A DNA stretch of 6,634 nucleotides from Planctomycetota bacterium (GTDB lineage: Bacteria; Planctomycetota; Phycisphaerae; WQYP01): the NCBI GenBank assembly GCA_021798635.1, contig JAJZGH010000259.1, positions 1-6,634 on the forward strand, in the 5' to 3' direction. Position 1 is the stretch's first letter, and the number at the start of each line of letters is the position of its first letter. The notes under the pieces are model-generated. The model saw only the letters and a list, made by a program, of their open reading frames with translations. It made no database searches and was not told the origin of the DNA. The position numbers and the translations under genes were made by a program. Of the stretch, positions 5,294 through 6,634 are shown one piece after another.

Positions 5294-6583
5294 TCACAGA
5301 ATTTCGGGTTGAATTTTGTTTTGCAAAATGGACAGCATCCGATGGACCGTATCAACCACGGCTGAATCGCTCGCAGTGCCGCTTCCCACGTCACACCGGA
5401 AGTTTTTTTTTGATCGCAGAAGAATCAGCAGCACAAACAGGTAGGCTACGCACGACAGCACCAGGTGGTGGTGGAATCCTCTCCATGACCGGCCTTCGTA
5501 ATGGTCAAAGCCCAAATCGGTTTTATCACGCTGGAAAAATTGTTCAATGGCAAAACGCCCCCGGCTCAATTGCACACAACGTTTGGCTGTGGGTGGAACT
5601 TTAAGAGAAGCCAAGTAAAGGTGATATGGATTCTCGTGACCTGCGGGCCAGTCCACCACCAGCCACGTCTGCGGCCAGTCGCCGGTCTGCTCATTAAGAT
5701 CGCCTAACACATAGACCGGCAGCCATCCGATCCGGGTGGTGCGTTTACCACCGTCTGCGGTGCGCCAGGCGACGGGATGCCACTGCTGGTCCGTGATGGT
5801 TCGGCTCAAAACGGATAATGACCGGCTCGGTGGCTGGCTCGGGGCTGGTCCCCAGTATTTCTTGGCCTTTCGGGTTTGCACCGGTTTAGTCCAAGCCGAC
5901 ACGTCACTACCGGCATTCAGAAAATACTCGCAGCCATATTCCCGCAAGCCCCGCCGGAATTCCGCGGAAATCCCGTAAGCTTCGTCCCCCAGCACCGGTG
6001 CCGGGGTTACGCCGTCGTTCAGAACCTGACCGATCAAGGCTAAGGCGATCTCCGGCTTGGTTTGGAACGTTATCCCTGGCGGCACGCCCGCCGCCACACA
6101 CCGCGCGGGATCATCCGTCCAACTCTTGGGCAGATACAACTGCCCGGCCACGGGGGCGGCTATCTCGCCATCGGTTACCGCCACGCCCACACTGACCTGG
6201 CAGTTGGCACGCTTACCCACCGCCCCACAATATTGATGCGCCACACCGACCGAATGCTTGCCCTGCTTGAGCCACCCAGTTTCATCAACGATCCACGCGG
6301 TCAACGGTTCCAGCACCGGCACCACTTCCTGCCGGATGGTTCGCCAGATTGTCTGATCATCCCATGGGCTGTCCGCGATGAACTGCTGGAGTTTCTGGCT
6401 GTCCGTGCCCAGCCGCGCCGCCATCGGCTCGATCGACTTACGCTCCCCTGGAATCAGCAGGCCTTGCACATACAACGTTGCGCCCTCACGACGCTCACTG
6501 CGGCCCATGCCCGAAACCAAGGGTTCGAGAAACTCCGGGAATTCCTCGACGCTGCGCCTCCAATGCTTTTGATTCCATTCCAT
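5294..6583 (-). CDS. IS701-family DDE transposase, probably frameshifted near its C-terminus
   Basis: From ATG 6583 (MEWNQKHWRRS) the frame gives 429 residues. Catalytic DDE candidates are D100 in IVDETGW, D200 in LGDEAYG and E347 in AIEQFFQRDKTDLGFDHYEG, with the region after that glutamate typical of IS701. The N-terminal ~90 residues are the usual helical DNA-binding part. A TTG at 6601 would add six residues but lies upstream of the -10 box. At 5403-5411 the coding strand has nine A's. The frame as written continues to TGA 5294 with an atypical tail (NFRCDVGSG...). Removing one A gives instead SKKTSGVTWEAAL... with CCPFCKTKF, ending at TAA 5284 inside the inverted repeat. That 39-residue tail resembles a proper transposase C-terminus with a cysteine cluster. 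The core is intact; whether the protein is active depends on that run. Confidence 0.88.
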   Translation of the reverse strand: MEWNQKHWRRSVEEFPEFLEPLVSGMGRSERREGATLYVQGLLIPGERKSIEPMAARLGTDSQKLQQFIADSPWDDQTIWRTIRQEVVPVLEPLTAWIVDETGWLKQGKHSVGVAHQYCGAVGKRANCQVSVGVAVTDGEIAAPVAGQLYLPKSWTDDPARCVAAGVPPGITFQTKPEIALALIGQVLNDGVTPAPVLGDEAYGISAEFRRGLREYGCEYFLNAGSDVSAWTKPVQTRKAKKYWGPAPSQPPSRSLSVLSRTITDQQWHPVAWRTADGGKRTTRIGWLPVYVLGDLNEQTGDWPQTWLVVDWPAGHENPYHLYLASLKVPPTAKRCVQLSRGRFAIEQFFQRDKTDLGFDHYEGRSWRGFHHHLVLSCVAYLFVLLILLRSKKNFRCDVGSGTASDSAVVDTVHRMLSILQNKIQPEIL

Positions 6584-6589
6584 CGCACT

Positions 6590-6617
6590 ATTATGAAACA
6601 AAAACTTTGCTTGTCAA
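6590..6617 (-). promoter_or_regulatory. Transposase promoter inside the IS
   Basis: TTGACA (6612-6617) lies 16 bases from CATAAT (6590-6595, five of six) on the minus strand. Transcription would begin about at the ATG at 6583, so the message would be leaderless or nearly so. This argues against the TTG at 6601 as start, because that codon lies upstream of the -10 box. Confidence 0.55.
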
Positions 6618-6634
6618 TACTTAACATAGTAATA
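6618..6634 (-). repeat. IS701 element terminal inverted repeat (transposase 5' side)
   Basis: Read on the minus strand this is TATTACTATGTTAAGTA, identical to the other end. It directly abuts the -35 box of the transposase promoter. It may extend beyond the window, though the CTAA before the other end argues that it stops here. Confidence 0.9.

Larger units (their letters stand above)
5274..6634 (-). mobile_element. Complete IS701-family insertion sequence, 1361 bp
   Basis: The element is bounded by perfect 17-bp inverted repeats, TATTACTATGTTAAGTA, at 5274-5290 and (as complement) 6618-6634. It encodes one transposase on the minus strand that fills almost all of it. The length and single-gene layout fit IS701. 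The ends are so well preserved that insertion is probably recent, but the transposase has a likely C-terminal frameshift. The window ends on the last base of the element, which is where assemblies often break when several copies exist. Confidence 0.88.

Noticed and set aside
5403..5411. Programmed -1 frameshift at A_AAA_AAC in the transposase
   Set aside because: The heptamer is in phase, but the -1 frame stops after only about three codons (LPV); the family-like tail needs the other shift.
5281..5604. 107-residue plus-strand frame starting in the inverted repeat
   Set aside because: Antisense to the transposase C-terminal part, without recognisable motifs.

Overview
The window looks like an accessory, mobile-element-rich piece of a moderately GC-rich bacterial genome. 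No rRNA, tRNA or housekeeping gene fixes the taxon. The 1.2 kb gene-free stretch holds many short degenerate tandem repeats of a style I recall from Verrucomicrobia, Planctomycetes and related environmental lineages. That placement is from memory and weak.

Layout, left to right. (1) About 1-330: remnant of an insertion sequence (probably IS1634-like) on the + strand, with the transposase reduced to an N-terminal scrap and a C-terminal scrap in different frames. (2) 3926 down to 113: a minus-strand operon. A promoter (TTGACA-N16-TATATT) at 3968-3995 reads into a GTG-started 103-residue unknown protein, then a 1008-residue RecD-like SF1 helicase with a long N-terminal extension. A 30-codon ORF follows, overlapping both neighbours by ATGA. 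Last comes an OLD/SMC-like AAA ATPase that keeps only its Walker A region before it runs into the IS remnant. (3) About 4000-5273: no credible gene. It holds a REP-like palindrome, a pair of 22-bp direct repeats, two hairpins and about ten different 7-10 bp tandem repeats. (4) 5274-6634: a complete IS701-family element with perfect 17-bp terminal inverted repeats. Its transposase frame is probably shifted near the C-terminus at a run of nine A's.

The operon is the part most worth attention. A small unknown protein, a RecD-like helicase with an unusual N-terminal region, a tiny coupled ORF and a Walker-type ATPase, set between mobile elements, have the look of a genome-defence or DNA-processing module. 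The sequence proves the gene order and the helicase and ATPase motifs. The defence role is inference, and the ATPase is broken in this copy, so the system may be inactive here. The window stops exactly on the right end of the IS701 element, which suggests a contig broken at a repeated element.
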